A stretch of 64,000 nt of DNA from Chelonoidis abingdonii (Eukaryota > Chordata > Testudines > Testudinidae), in assembly GCF_003597395.2 (NCBI RefSeq), contig NC_133770.1, positions 8,891,452-8,955,451 on the forward strand, in the 5' to 3' direction. The position numbers were made by a program, and so were the translations under genes. Of the stretch, positions 1-9,769 are shown in pieces; the first letter of the stretch is position 1; each line of letters opens with the position of its first letter. Below the pieces are notes generated by a model. The model had not been told where the DNA came from. It ran no database searches and saw only the letters and a list, made by a program, of their open reading frames with translations.

Positions 1-150
1 TGCTATAGTTACCTCTTGGACCAGCTCCTGCGCTCCACTCAGGATTAAATCTAGAGTTGCCTCTCCCCTTGTGGGTTCCCGCACCAGCTGCTCCATAAAG
101 CAGTCATTTAAAGTATCGAGAAACTTCATCTCTGCATTCCATCCTGAAGT
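1..150 (-). mobile_element. CR1-type LINE fragment, end of endonuclease domain
   Basis: Read on the minus strand, about 46 codons stay open to the window edge and contain KFLDTLNDCF followed by TRGEATLDLILSGAQELVQE. This is the pattern at the C-terminal end of the apurinic endonuclease domain of CR1-type non-LTR retrotransposons, in which a conserved TRG..LDL motif lies near the catalytic core. The element is cut by the window start, and its RT domain would lie to the left. The boundary near 150 is approximate. The family call rests on motif recognition. Confidence 0.75.
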
Positions 151-234
151 GAAATGTTAAAGATCCCACTGTATGAATGTAAATGATTTCTTACGGTTCA
201 TTGCTACTCATTCTTTTCTTTGATTATCATCCTC

Positions 235-500
235 TCTATGGTCATTGTTACAAAAGGTCAGAAATTTTAGCCTCTCTCTCCACCCTGAGCTGGGCATAGG
301 GGCCTCCCAACTTAATTCTCCTGTAACAGGAGATGGCTGCCATCTTGGCTGACACACTGGTAGCAGAACCATGGCCTTAAAGAGCTAGGAGTATGAGTGG
401 CTGCAGCTTGAACCAAGGCAGCATAGCTGGCAATTGCCTCAGCAGCTTGGCAGAGAGGGGAATCTGTTGCTTCCTTCCTCTGCTCAAAAGGAAGCTCATC
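235..500. repeat. Diverged interspersed repeat, related to 6235-6425
   Basis: The stretch from GATGGCTGCC (about 332) to CTTGAACCAAGGCAGCATAG (about 425) aligns by eye with 6340-6420 (GATGGCTGCC to CTTGAGCCAAGGCTCCATAG). No termini or target duplication are visible. It may be an old SINE of the MIR/CORE class, but I cannot name it. Confidence 0.4.
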
Positions 501-564
501 CCAAACATCTGAAGCCCAAAGCAGACTGAATCCTGGGTGACTCTCCCCGTCCCCTCGTGCTAAC

Positions 565-825
565 AAGGGCTGGCTCCAGGCACCGGCAAAAGAAGAAGGT
601 GCTTGGGGCAGCCAATACCAAGGGGCAGCACTCCGTCCACTATTGGGGCGGCACATCCGGGTCTTTGGTGCCAATTTGGCGGTGGGTCCCTCACTCCTTC
701 TCGGAGTAAAGGACCAGCTTCCAAATTGCCACTGAAGAGTGGAGCGGCGCGATTGTGCTTCTGCGGCTGCTTTTTATTTTTTTTTGGCACCGCTTGGGGC
801 ACCTGGAAACCTAGTGCCGCCCCTG
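565..825. mobile_element. hAT-like MITE, six-copy family, copy 1
   Basis: The element begins AAGGGCTGGCTCCAGG and ends in the inverted form CTAGTGCCGCCCCTG. It is flanked by a perfect 8-bp direct repeat, GTGCTAAC, at 557-564 and 826-833. Eight-base target duplications and CAGGG-type termini are characteristic of hAT transposons. The interior is GC-rich and has no transposase, so the copy is non-autonomous. It shares termini with the copies at 2130, 15410, 27467, 29677 and 30177. Confidence 0.85.
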
Positions 826-833
826 GTGCTAAC

Positions 834-1575
834 TAGTGGGTTATGCAGACATCCAAGGGAAGGAACTGCTTGCATTTGGTGTGTGCTCAGGTATAGGACC
901 CCATGCACAGCTGTGTAAACCTGAAGTCACTACTGAGTTACACCACAGTCAAAGTGAGAGGGGAATGCACCCTGGTGATGCATGGCTCTGCAGTCTAGCT
1001 CACCATATATATATGATCCAATGTTTCAACATTGCAGGGGTGGATCCAAAGGTACTTTTAAGCTGTGTTCCTTTCCTTCCCAAGGTTTACAAGTTGTAGC
1101 ATGTGGACAGGGTCCCTTGATGAACACACGCGCAGGTGTTACCCAAACAGTGCATCACAGAGGTAAAAAAAAAGAAAAAAAAAAAGAGTGATTTAACAAA
1201 CACCACTGCGTAGTGTGGGAGGGGGGAAGGGAGTTCACATCCCCTGAGGAGCACTGGCCATGCAGAGCATTAACCCGTGTGCAATGCTTCACAAAGGGGA
1301 AGTGAGCTTGGCTACAAGATGTAGAAGGTGCAAAATCCCATGAAACTGGACTGACTGCTCTAGCACCCTGCAGAAAACCCTAAAGCACCCGGCTGGCACA
1401 ACGCCTGAAAAGCCCCATTCACCAAGCTGCTTCTGCTGAGCCAACAGCCAGAGCATCAGGAGGACGAAGGGGTGGGATGGCCAGGTGTGGGAAGCAAAGG
1501 GATCTTTTATACAAAACTATGTCAACGCTACTTGAGAATGTTAAATGGAAAGGAGGGATACAGAAAAGTAACAGA
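834..1575. other. Non-coding sequence, no gene recognised
   Basis: No domain, terminal repeat or RNA gene was seen. It holds a short TA run near 1006 and an A-rich tract at about 1165-1188. Open frames here are short and unremarkable. Confidence 0.5.
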
Positions 1576-1579
1576 AAAG

Positions 1580-1690
1580 CAGGATGGCTCATTGCTTAGT
1601 GCGCTAGCCTGGGACCAGGGAGACTTGCCTTCAAATGCCCATTCTACCATGATCTGTGTGTGACCTTCCCTTAGCTCATCAAGCAACACA
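1580..1690 (+). mobile_element. MIR/CORE-type SINE fragment
   Basis: A tRNA-like head (GTGCGCTAGCCTGGGACCAG) is followed by TTCAAATGCC, which resembles a B box, and by CTGTGTGTGACCTTCCCTTA, the MIR core motif 'TGTGTGACCTTGGGCAAG' in diverged form. This is an old, diverged copy and not a functional tRNA. Confidence 0.6.
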
Positions 1691-1934
1691 CAGAAGTCAG
1701 GCCTGTTCCTGTGACTGCCCTTCACTTGGGGAAAAAGTCCACTGACTTCAGTGGGGCAGTGCAGGTGATTAAGGGTTTCAGGCCTGGTCCAATGTTTTTT
1801 TCTTTGCATCCTTTGCTGAAACGGAAGATCCGGTGGTTAGGGGGCAAGCTGGGGAGACTGGCAAGCTAGGGAAACTGGCATTCAATTCCCTGCTCTACCA
1901 CAAACTCCCTGTGTGACTTTGGGCAAATCACTTC

Positions 1935-2532
1935 GGGTATATCTGCGCTGCAATTAAAAACCCACAACTGGCCCAGTTCAGCTGACTCTGGCTCATGCTT
2001 AGGGGCTGTTTAACTGCAGAGCAGACATTTGAGCTGCCCTGCTATCCTGTGGGGCGGGGGGAGGAGTGTCCCAGTGCTCAGGCTCCAGCCCAAGCCCGAA
2101 TGTCTATACACAATTAAACAGCCCCTTAGCAGGGCCGACTCTAGCCATTTCGCCGCCCCAAGCACAGCGGCACGCCATGGGGGGGCACTCTCCTGCTCGC
2201 CAGTCCCCCAGCTCTGGTGGACCTCCCGCAGACGTCCCTCCGGAGGGTCCTCTGGTCCCGCGGCTCCGGTGGACCTCCCGCAGGCACGCCTGCGGAAGCT
2301 CCATCAGAGCCGCGGGACCAGCGGGCCCTCCACAGGCACGCCTGCGAGAGGTCCACTGGAGCCGTCTGCCGCCCTCCTGGCAACTGGCAGAGCGCCCCCC
2401 GTGGCATGCCGCCCCAAGCACGCGCTTGGCGCGCTGGGGCCTGGAGCTGGCCCTGCCCCTTAGCCCAAGCCCTGCGAGCCTGACAGCTGACCTGGGTCAG
2501 CTGCAGGTGTCTAACGGCAGTGTTGATGTACT
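1935..2532. mobile_element. PIF/Harbinger-like MITE, interrupted by a hAT MITE
   Basis: The left end GGGTATATCTGCGCTGCAAT has a diverged inverted counterpart near 2515-2532. Inner arms also recur: CAATTAAAAACCC at about 1950 and ACACAATTAAACAGCCCCTT at about 2108. The trinucleotide TTC flanks both sides (1932-1934 and 2533-2535), consistent with a 3-bp Harbinger-type target duplication. The copy at 2130-2455 is inserted in its right half. It has no coding capacity. Confidence 0.6.
2130..2455. mobile_element. hAT-like MITE, six-copy family, copy 2
   Basis: It starts CAGGGCCGACTCTAGCC and ends GGCCTGGAGCTGGCCCTG, flanked by the perfect 8-bp duplication CCCCTTAG at 2122-2129 and 2456-2463. The interior is very GC-rich, with repeats such as GGTGGACCTCCCGCAG in both orientations. 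These keep long frames open on both strands by composition alone. Target: the MITE at 1935-2532. Confidence 0.88.
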
Positions 2533-2580
2533 TTCTGTGTCTCTAGGCCTGGTCCTAAATAAAAAGCTGTGAAGTGCGCA

Positions 2581-3109
2581 GTGATGGGGACCACAAAGTA
2601 AGGTAGACAGCAAGTCTGTGAATGAACGGTTCCTGAACTCTGGGCCAAAATTCTCTGATCTGCAATGTCATTGAGACCCATGTGATACTCGGCATTCTGA
2701 TTTCATACAGAATAATTTTATGGGGCTGGATCGTGCCTTGAGGCAGAGCCCTGATTAAAAGCCAAGCTCACTCCCATCCTGGGGAGCTGTAGGAAGCATT
2801 ATGCCCTTAGCTCAAGTGACAATGTCATGTTCTGGTGTCCGTCTTTGTGGGACATCTGAACTGTCCTGTCTTTTCATTCCATCAACCAGAATGTTTAGGG
2901 TTGTTTTTTTTTAATAATTACAGGATGTGTATCAAGATGTACTGTGGGACCTCTGTACCGGCTCAACAATCAGAATGAGCGTTCAGTGGGATGAACAGTG
3001 TTCAGTGGGAAGCCAAAGGAACATAGACCCCATCAAAGCTATCTTTTGCTCAAAGTCAATGTTAACAACACACATTCAGTTTTGCATAATAAACTAAGGA
3101 TAGGAACAA
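2581..3109. other. Non-coding sequence, no feature seen
   Basis: It is AT-moderate and unique-looking. No terminal repeats, tRNA-like segment or convincing reading frame was seen. Confidence 0.5.
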
Positions 3110-3172
3110 GGATCCATTTTTAACAGTGAAGGTAATTAACCATCAGAACAACTTGCCTGCAAAAACATCACC
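3110..3172 (+). mobile_element. Short CR1 ORF2 C-terminal fragment
   Basis: The plus strand from 3114 reads TTTTTAACAGTGAAGGTAAT TAACCATCAGAACAACTTGCC, which translates to FLTVKVINHQNNLP. This resembles the near-terminal CR1 ORF2 motif 'VINHWNxLP' also seen at 34830 and 50440. It is a tiny old fragment. Confidence 0.55.
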
Positions 3173-3994
3173 ATAAGTATGTCTTAGCAGCTTATTTGAA
3201 AAATAAGTTTACCTTACACATAGGTGTCTGCGCGGACTGGGATTTTACTTTTAAATACTTCTAGAAGATGAACATAAAAGAAATGCAAATGTAGCTACGC
3301 TGTTGTTGTTTTTTCACACAAAATTGTTTGGAAAAACTGTAGAGGTATTCAGTGATTTCTCAGAAACTTGCCCTCTGGGATGTCGGCAGTAAACCTGGAA
3401 GGAGCGAGATGACCTCAGAGGGAGAAGAGAATTTTTTTTTTTTAAAGTGAGTGAATTTGTTTCTGTGCTGAACTTGTTCGGTGGCAGCATTTAGCACATA
3501 CTCCGGACCCTCGCTAGAACACGGGATTTGGGATCAAGCACAGTACCGCGTTAATGCGGCAACCATGTTAAAATGAATTGCAATTAAAGTAATTAAATTT
3601 GGGATCCATGGTTGCGACTGTGTTATATGAGAATTTGCGCTATATAGACACGCGTTCTAGCGGGGGTCCGGCGTACATTTGAAGTTCATTTTTGCTGTGT
3701 AGTTCACCTTTAAAAAACTACCATAAAAGTTAAACCAACTCTCCAAAAGTGGGGCAGTGCAGTCAGTCTTTATTGTTTCCAAACCAACCTGCCCAATCCC
3801 CGTTCACAGACAGTGAGGTGAAGGTGGTTGAAAGGGAACATTGAGCCTACTGAAATCAGAGAAGCCAGGCCAGTAGAACATCCATCCTCCCTTCCAACGC
3901 TTTATTGTTCCAAGCAACCCAGTTTTTACCAGCCTCAAGTGATGAGAGAGTCCCTTATTCTTCAGGCTAATACTTCTCAGGGTAAGTCTGAATT
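3173..3994. other. Non-coding sequence around a small MITE
   Basis: Apart from the mariner-like element at 3501-3673 nothing was recognised. A T-run lies at about 3433-3443. Confidence 0.45.
3501..3673. mobile_element. Mariner-like MITE with TA target duplication
   Basis: The left terminus CTCCGGACCCTCGCTAGAAC and the inverted right terminus CGCCGGACCCCCGCTAGAAC differ at 2 of 20 positions. The element is bounded by TA at 3499-3500 and 3674-3675, as expected for the Tc1/mariner superfamily. A second inverted pair (GCGGCAACCATG and CATGGTTGCGAC) lies inside, making most of the 173 bp a long imperfect hairpin. No coding capacity. Confidence 0.75.
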
Positions 3995-4802
3995 CAGTGC
4001 TTAATTTGTAATGAAAGAAGTGCAGGGACTCAAGCAATTAGGTGCCCAAGCATTTTTTTTTACTTTCATAACTGTCGTAGCAAGCCCCGAGGTGCAGGGC
4101 TATGAACTGCCAACCCCCGAGGTGCCAGGGCTATGAACTGCCAGGCCCCGAGGTGCCAGGGCTCTGAGCTGCCAGACCCGAGGTACCAGGGGCTCTGAAC
4201 TGCCAGGCCCCAAGGTGCCAGGGCTATGAACTGCCGAGCCCAGAGGTGCCGGCACTATGAACTACCGAGCCTCGAGGTGCCAGGGCTCTGAACTGCCGAG
4301 CCCAGAGGTGCCGGTGCTATGAACTACTGAGCCCAGAGGTGCCAGGGCTCTGAACTGCCAGGCTCAGAGGTGACAGGGCTATGAACTGCCAGGCCCTGAG
4401 GGTGCCAGAGCTATGAACTGCCAGGCCGAGAGGTGCCGGGGCTATGAACTGCCGAGCCCAGAGGTGCCAGGGCTCTGAACTGCTGAGTCCAGAGGTGCCA
4501 GCGCTATGAACTATCGAGCCCAGAGGTTCTGGGGCTATGAACTGCCAGCCCCAAGGTGCCAGTGCTCTGAACTGCCAAGCCCAGAGGCACCAGAGTTATG
4601 AACTGCCAGGCCCAGAGGTGTCAGTGCTCTGAACTGCCAAGCCCAGAAGTGCCAGGGCTATGAACTGCCAGACCCAAGGTGCCGAGGCTATGAACTGCCA
4701 GGCTTGGAGGTGCCAGTTTTCTGAACTGCCAAACCCGGAGGTGCCAGGGCTATGAACTGTCTAGAGGTGCCAAGGCTGAGCCTTAGCACAAATTAAGCCC
4801 TG
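3995..4802. mobile_element. hAT-like element carrying a minisatellite
   Basis: It begins CAGTGCTTAATTTGTAATG and ends CACAAATTAAGCCCTG, an inverted match over about 16 bp. Flanking octamers TCTGAATT (3987-3994) and TCTGCACT (4803-4810) agree at 6 of 8 positions, a decayed 8-bp target duplication. Most of the interior is the tandem array at 4084-4776. There is no transposase. Confidence 0.7.
4084..4776. repeat. Minisatellite, about 22 units of 31 bp
   Basis: The unit approximates GAGGTGCCAGGGCTATGAAC followed by TGCCAGGCCC. I counted 22 occurrences of the TGAACTRCY core, spaced 30-31 bp. Units vary at a few positions, mainly TATGAACT versus TCTGAACT and CAGGCCC versus CGAGCCC. The array lies wholly inside the hAT-like element at 3995-4802. 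It has no spacers, so it is not a CRISPR array. Confidence 0.92.
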
Positions 4803-4879
4803 TCTGCACTGTCATTGAGGGGGTGTGAATGCAGCACATTTAGATGTCCCACCAGCAAGCTTTACTCTAGTTAGCCCAA

Positions 4880-5185
4880 GTACCAGTAGCAGTGATGCTG
4901 TGGCACTAAAATAGACTCAAAAGCCCTGAGTTCAATTGGTGGCTCTGTTACAGACCTGCTTTGAGACCTTGTGCATGTCACTTCATCCTCCATCTGTGCT
5001 ATAAAGATAACAATACCTCCTTTCGCCCACCCTCGGTTTGTCCTGTTTATTTAGCTCGTTAGCTCTCTGGAGCAGGGACAATCTCTTGTGATGTGTCTAC
5101 ACAGTGCCTAGCACAATGGGATCCTGGTCTTGGTCAGTGTCTCTAGCTCCTCTGTAGCACAAACATCAAATACTAATAACATTAG
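4880..5185 (+). mobile_element. MIR/CORE-type SINE with the CCTAGCACAATGGG tail
   Basis: The core reads TGAGTTCAATTGGTGGCTCT, then CTTTGAGACCTTGTGCATG. The 3' part has CTCTCTGGAGCAGGGACAAT and then ACACAGTGCCTAGCACAATG. This modular order recurs at 6831, 18850, 26190 and 58855 in the window. Confidence 0.7.
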
Positions 5186-6234
5186 CTGCTAGACAGAGGA
5201 ATTCAGGCTTGGCTTATGTGTAATCCAGTACGTAGAATAATGATATCCTCTTGGTTTGTGATACAACTGGAGCCTTCCATTATGAAAGAAGCAGGCAAAC
5301 TGATGTTTGATCTGAGAGGCTAATTCCAGTTTTTGGAGACATCAAACAGCTGCTTTTCTCTTCCCTTAGTAAATGCACATATTATAAGCAAATGCAAAAT
5401 TACCATGTTCACAAGTTGAGTCTTCATGTACAGAAATGTTGACTTTGATGCCAGAGAACCTGGCTGCCTTCCACTGACAGTAAATGAAGAAGAAAATTGA
5501 TTCACAGAAGCAAGAGGGGTGTTGAATCCTTTCTGTTGGGAGTATGCATTCACTGCTAACCAGGGGAGATAATTAACCTTAATTAACCTTCTGCATTGTG
5601 ATGAGTCATCAAATGGGAGAGAGGGGATATAAGGAGGAGGATGTTGCTGGAGATCTGTACGGGCATGTCCCTTGCTGCTTCCGAAGCGCAAGATGATGGG
5701 TCCATGCAGCAGACTTGAGGGGATTCTTTGTTCAGGGACCAACATTGAAAATGCACAGCGTGGATTTTTACCTCTTTCTGGGTGGGGGAGAGATAGTGCA
5801 TTAGTTTCAACGAGGGCTGGACTGTGACGGGCCCATGGGAAGTACAGGGAGCCCTCTTCCTAACCCGGCCCCCCATGGCAAGGCCAGTCACATCTTCAGG
5901 CCCTGCTAGAGCCCCTTGGGGTAGGGAGGAGACAGGAGCACTCACTGTCCCATCCTACAGCACGGTGCAGCAGGCTCACGCCTGCCAGCTTCCTCCCTGA
6001 AGCACACTCCCTCTGAGCGGTTCAGTTCCTCCCTGCCCCACGCTCAGGGCAATGTGTATTGACACAATCCTGTGCCTAGTCCGCCGAGATAACCCAGGCT
6101 TACGGAACAGAGCTCTGTCCCCCGCTAGTGGTGGCCCTACACAAAGTTTGGTGAGGCTGTACATGCTTTGCACTAATCGTGCTGCATCTTTCAGCTCCAT
6201 CTGTAAAGGCTTGTGCTTTTTAGTTCCAGAGGGC
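5186..6234. other. Non-coding sequence, no gene recognised
   Basis: No repeat termini were recognised. A short perfect tandem duplication, TAATTAACCTT twice, lies at about 5572-5593. Open frames on both strands up to 141 codons show no known domain. Confidence 0.45.
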
Positions 6235-6425
6235 CTGGCTTCAAACCCCAGGGCTCACAAATGACCCAGGGTGTTACGGGACACTGGATTTACAGCCCTG
6301 AAGGAGGAATTTCTGCTACTGTAAGTGATAAAGGGGATGGCTGCCTCTTGGCCAACGCACCTGGGATGTGCAGAGCTGAAAGCATGAGCTGCTACAGCTT
6401 GAGCCAAGGCTCCATAGGTGCAGGA
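6235..6425. repeat. Diverged interspersed repeat, related to 235-500
   Basis: GATGGCTGCCTCTTGGCC to CTTGAGCCAAGGCTCCATAG aligns by eye with 332-426. Family not identified. Confidence 0.4.
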
Positions 6426-6830
6426 CAGAGCCACACACATCCTGTGTCGACAGGTTCAAAGAGGGGCCTACAACGTGCACTTACCCATAGATTACACGTG
6501 TCCCTGGTACTATGCTTTGGCCTTTAACCCAGCAGATGAGGGCACAGTTCAACCTCTATCACCTTGTCCATTTTTTGGCCTTTTTAATGATGCTGCCAGA
6601 AAAGGGGCCAGTCAGTGACCGTGGTTCTTGCCATGTGGACACAGCTCCACTGAAAACCAGACTGAGACCGATTCATGCCCCATATGCCACCTCAGCTGCC
6701 AAATGCTAGCAATGCACAGTCACTACTGACACAGGTGGGATTCGGACCACATCACCTCTGGTCAAGAAGATACATATCCCATGACTAATCCCTGACTGAG
6801 AAGGGTTTCAAGCCAAACAAGATTGCTAAG
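6426..6830. other. Non-coding sequence, no feature seen
   Basis: No motif, terminal repeat or plausible coding frame was found. Confidence 0.45.
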
Positions 6831-7022
6831 GTGGGTTTGAGTTGGCCGTGTGGTCTGACACTGAGCTGGGAGTCAGGAGACCCGATTCTATTTCATGGCT
6901 CTGCCACTGACCTTGTCACGTTGCCTCCTTGTGTCTCTGTTTGGTCCATAAGATCTTTAGGGACTGTCTCTTGCTACGCATTTGTACAGAGCCTCCGCAA
7001 AATGGGGCCTTGATCTCCACTG
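6831..7022 (+). mobile_element. MIR/CORE-type SINE
   Basis: The order is GAGCTGGGAGTCAGGAGACC, then CATGGCTCTGCCACTGACCT, then a 3' part with ATTTGTACAGAGCCTCCGCA and AAATGGGGCCTTGATCTC. This is a standard MIR head and core joined to the tail shared with other copies here. Confidence 0.75.
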
Positions 7023-7099
7023 AGGCCTCGACCATTATATAAAACATTTTCACCCACGTCTCACTGGAAGTGACTCTGGTGCCTTTAGCCTTCAGATCA

Positions 7100-7352
7100 G
7101 CAGGCACTGTTAGGCAGCTGTGACATTCATTGTTAATAATGACAGCAATTAGCTCTTTTAGAGCACTGGCCATCAGTAGATCTCAAAGCCCTTTATCACA
7201 GAGTTCACTATCATTATTCCCATTATAAAGCGGGGAAAAAGATGTGAGGCACCTTGGCTGACCACAGGTAAGTCCCATGTAGCAGGTCAGGAATAGACCC
7301 CATAGCTCCTGGTCCAGCGTGCTACCCACTAGACCCCACTGCCTCCACAAGG
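7100..7352 (-). mobile_element. Diverged MIR/L2-type SINE, minus strand
   Basis: ATCATTATTCCCATTATAAA GCGGGGAAAAAGATGTGAGGC followed by GACCACAGGTAAGTCCCATG and AATAGACCCCATAGCTCCTG is the reverse-complement layout of a MIR-class element ('CCCATTTTACAGATGGGGAA..GAGGC..'). Old and degraded. Confidence 0.5.
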
Positions 7353-7863
7353 GAAGTATGTATTATTGAGTCCAATTGTGTCTAAAGTTTGACACCTAAG
7401 TGCTGATTGAGAAACATAAACATGGCGTTTTGCTACCCAACTACAGATTTAGGAGCATCGCTTTTGGCCCCAGGGCCATTAATGATGTCTTTGTATTATA
7501 TCACTATCATTGCTCACTGCAGTGCCATCACTGTGTCATGCCAAACGCAGAGGAAACCCCACTTTCTCTCCCAAAATGCATGTGGGACTGAGGGGAAGAC
7601 AAGGCTCCAGGGATGCCTTGAATGGATTCCAACACTCTACTTTGTACCAGTAGGGGCTACTCAAAAGGAAGGTGCTACTCAGGTTGAGTAAGGGTGGCAG
7701 CATCCAGGCTGGGGTTTTCAAATGAGCTCCAGGGAGTTAATCACCTAATCACCCTTGAAAAGCGCAAGAGCTGCTCAGGAATTTTCTGACAAAATGTTTT
7801 TTTATTAGAAAATTCCGATTTGTTGAAACTGAAACTATTCGTGGGAAAGGGTCGGTTTCAATG
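7353..7863. other. Non-coding sequence, no feature seen
   Basis: Short frames on both strands have no recognisable domain. No terminal repeats seen. Confidence 0.45.
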
Positions 7864-8097
7864 AATCATAATTAGGGTCATACCAAATTCACGGCCATGA
7901 AAATTGTGTCAATGGACCGTGAAATCTGGTATCCCCACTGTGAAATCTGGTCTTTTGCGTGGTTTTACCCTTTACTGTACCAATTTCATGGGGGAGACCA
8001 GCATTTCTCAAACTGGGGGTCCTGACCCAAAAGAGAATTACAGGGGGGGTCGCAAGGTTATTTTAGGGGGGTTGCGGTGTTGCCACTCTTATTTATG

Positions 8098-8525
8098 CCC
8101 TGCCTTCAGAGCTGGGTGGCTGGAGAGTGGTGGCTGTTGGCCAGGTACCCAGCTCTGAAGGCAGCACCCCGCCAGCAGCAGCAAGGGTGGCAATGCCAGA
8201 TCGTGCCACCCTTCTACGCTGCTGCCTTCAGAGCTGGGCGGCTGGAGAGCAGCAGCTGTTGGCCAGGTACCCAGCTCTGAAGGCAGTGCCCAGCCACCAG
8301 CAGCGGTGCAGAAATAGCAGTAGCAAGACCATACCAGGCCATCCTTACTTCTGTGCTGCTGCCTGCAGAGCTGGGTGACAGGAGAGTGGTGGCTGCTGAC
8401 TGATGGCCCAGCTCTGCAGGCAGCAGTGCGGGAGGCAATACCATACTAGGCCATCCTTATTTCTGTGCTGCTGCTGCCTTCAGAGCTGGGATCCCAGCCA
8501 GCAGCAGCGAAGAAATAAGGGTAGC
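8098..8525. repeat. Tandem hairpin repeats inside a hAT-like element
   Basis: Four repeats of the arm GCCTTCAGAGCTGGGNGGCT and its inverse CCCAGCTCTGAAGGCAGC occur at about 8104, 8222, 8360 and 8472, separated by CAGCAGCAG-rich loops. Each can fold on itself. Frames of 60-84 codons here follow from the repeat and are not genes. Confidence 0.7.
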
Positions 8526-8636
8526 AGTACTGCAACCCCCCCCAACACAATTACCTTGTGACCCTCCCCCCATTTTGGATCAGGATCCCTACAATTACAA
8601 CATCATGAAATTTTAGATTTATATACTATTAACAGT

Positions 8637-8808
8637 AATATACCTATCTCCTGGAACTGGAAGGTCATCAGGTCCAGCCTCCTGCTTTTGCTAACAGCAC
8701 CAAGTACTGATTTTGCCCCAGATTCCTAAGTGGCCCCCTCAAGGATTGAACTCACAACCCTGGGCTTAGCAGGCTAATGCTTGAACCACTGAGCTATTCC
8801 TCACCCCT
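8637..8808 (-). mobile_element. tRNA-derived SINE with CR1-type tail, minus strand
   Basis: Read on the minus strand, the head is GAATAGCTCAGTGGTTCAAG (A-box region), then TTGTGAGTTCAATCCTTGAG (B-box region), the body TTTGGGGCAAAATC, and a 3' part resembling the CR1 tail (GGAGGCTGGACCTGATGACC). Same family as 13478, 25204 and 26505. It is inserted in the hAT-like element at 7872-8905. Confidence 0.8.
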
Positions 8809-8905
8809 TTAGCTATTTAAATAGCTGAAATCATGAAATTTATTATTTTTTAAATCCTATGGCCATGAAACTGACCAAAATGGACTGTGAAGTTGGTAGG
8901 GCCCT

Positions 8906-9085
8906 AATCATAAGAATATAAGAACAGCCAGACTGGATCAGCCTAAAGGTCCATCTAGCCCAGTATCCTGTCTTCTAACAGTGGCCAATGCCAGGTGCCC
9001 CAGAGGGAATGAACAGAACAGGGAATTGTCAAATGATCCATGCCCTGTTGCTCATTCCCAGCTTCTGACCTCCTGATCTGCCCTC
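8906..9085 (-). mobile_element. CR1 3' UTR fragment, minus strand
   Basis: AGACTGGATCAGCCTAAAGG, then CAGTATCCTGTCTTCTAACA, then GCCAGGTGCCCCAGAGGGAA matches the copies at 47140 and 54660, where this segment adjoins CR1 ORF2. Truncated to the 3' end. Confidence 0.75.
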
Positions 9086-9769
9086 TAATCTCCTGATTAG
9101 AAAAAAAAAATGTTGCAGAAATCTCACTGTTGTGGAAATTTAGTATCTTAAAATTTTCTAAATGCGAAGTTTTGAGTTTTGGTTTGAGAATGATTTTCCA
9201 TTTTGAAATGTTACTTACATTTATATTAAAAAAGGGAAATAAACATTTTTAGAACATCAAAATTGAAACAAACCATTTCAAAATTATTAAAATGAAATCT
9301 TTTGCTTGACCCAGGTTTGGGGATTATTGGTCCATAACATTTTTTCAGATTTTGACTTTTGTCCCAATCTGAGATGGGAATTTTTTTTCGAAATCTTGAA
9401 ATTCTTGTGGGAGGGGAAATCCTTTCTCCCCTCCCCCTAGGTCCATTGCTGAGTGCCTTTGGACCTCTTCAAATCTCATCAGCAGTACTGTCTAGGATGC
9501 ACATACACAGAACTGTCCCAGACAAATAAGGGCCTGATTCTACCCTTCTCGCTGTTGCTCATAGAGGAATGTATTACACAATCTGAGGACAGGTGGTAGA
9601 GTTTGACCCTTCATCTGTTCCAGTGCCCAGAAGCCATTAGCCAGTACAGGGAACAGCCTTACTTCTGTGTCTAATATCCATCTTGGATTGAGTAACATCC
9701 GCCAAGAAGCTAATGCTGAATTACAGACCAGGCAGATATTAGATCAGGGATTTAATAACTATTACATAG
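9086..9769. other. AT-rich non-coding sequence
   Basis: It is rich in AAATTTT/TTTGAAATT strings with self-complementary tendency from about 9120 to 9410, perhaps a decayed palindromic MITE. No termini could be set. Confidence 0.4.

Larger units (their letters stand above)
1828..2580 (+). mobile_element. MIR-type SINE split by a MITE
   Basis: The left part, 1828-1934, ends in CCTGTGTGACTTTGGGCAAA TCACTTC, a clear MIR core. The right part resumes at 2533 as TTCTGTGTCTCTAGG, matching the next MIR segment ('CTGTGCCTCAG'). The 600-bp gap is filled by the MITE at 1935-2532, so the SINE predates it. Confidence 0.65.
7872..8905. mobile_element. hAT-like non-autonomous element with internal hairpin array
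   Basis: The ends TTAGGGTCATACCAAATTCA and GTGAAGTTGGTAGGGCCCT are inverted copies. The 8-bp direct repeat AATCATAA flanks both sides at 7864-7871 and 8906-8913. Subterminal ATGAAATTT/AAATTTCAT-type blocks also pair. Inside are a GC-rich array of repeated hairpins (8098-8525) and a minus-strand SINE (8637-8808). No transposase was found. Confidence 0.75.

Noticed and set aside
2029..2572. Overlapping 144- and 168-codon plus frames and minus frames of 88-105 codons
   Set aside because: They span the boundary of a hAT MITE and come from its GC-rich palindromic core.
4084..4776. Regular 31-bp repeats considered as a CRISPR-like array
   Set aside because: Units are contiguous with no unique spacers, in a vertebrate transposon; it is a minisatellite.
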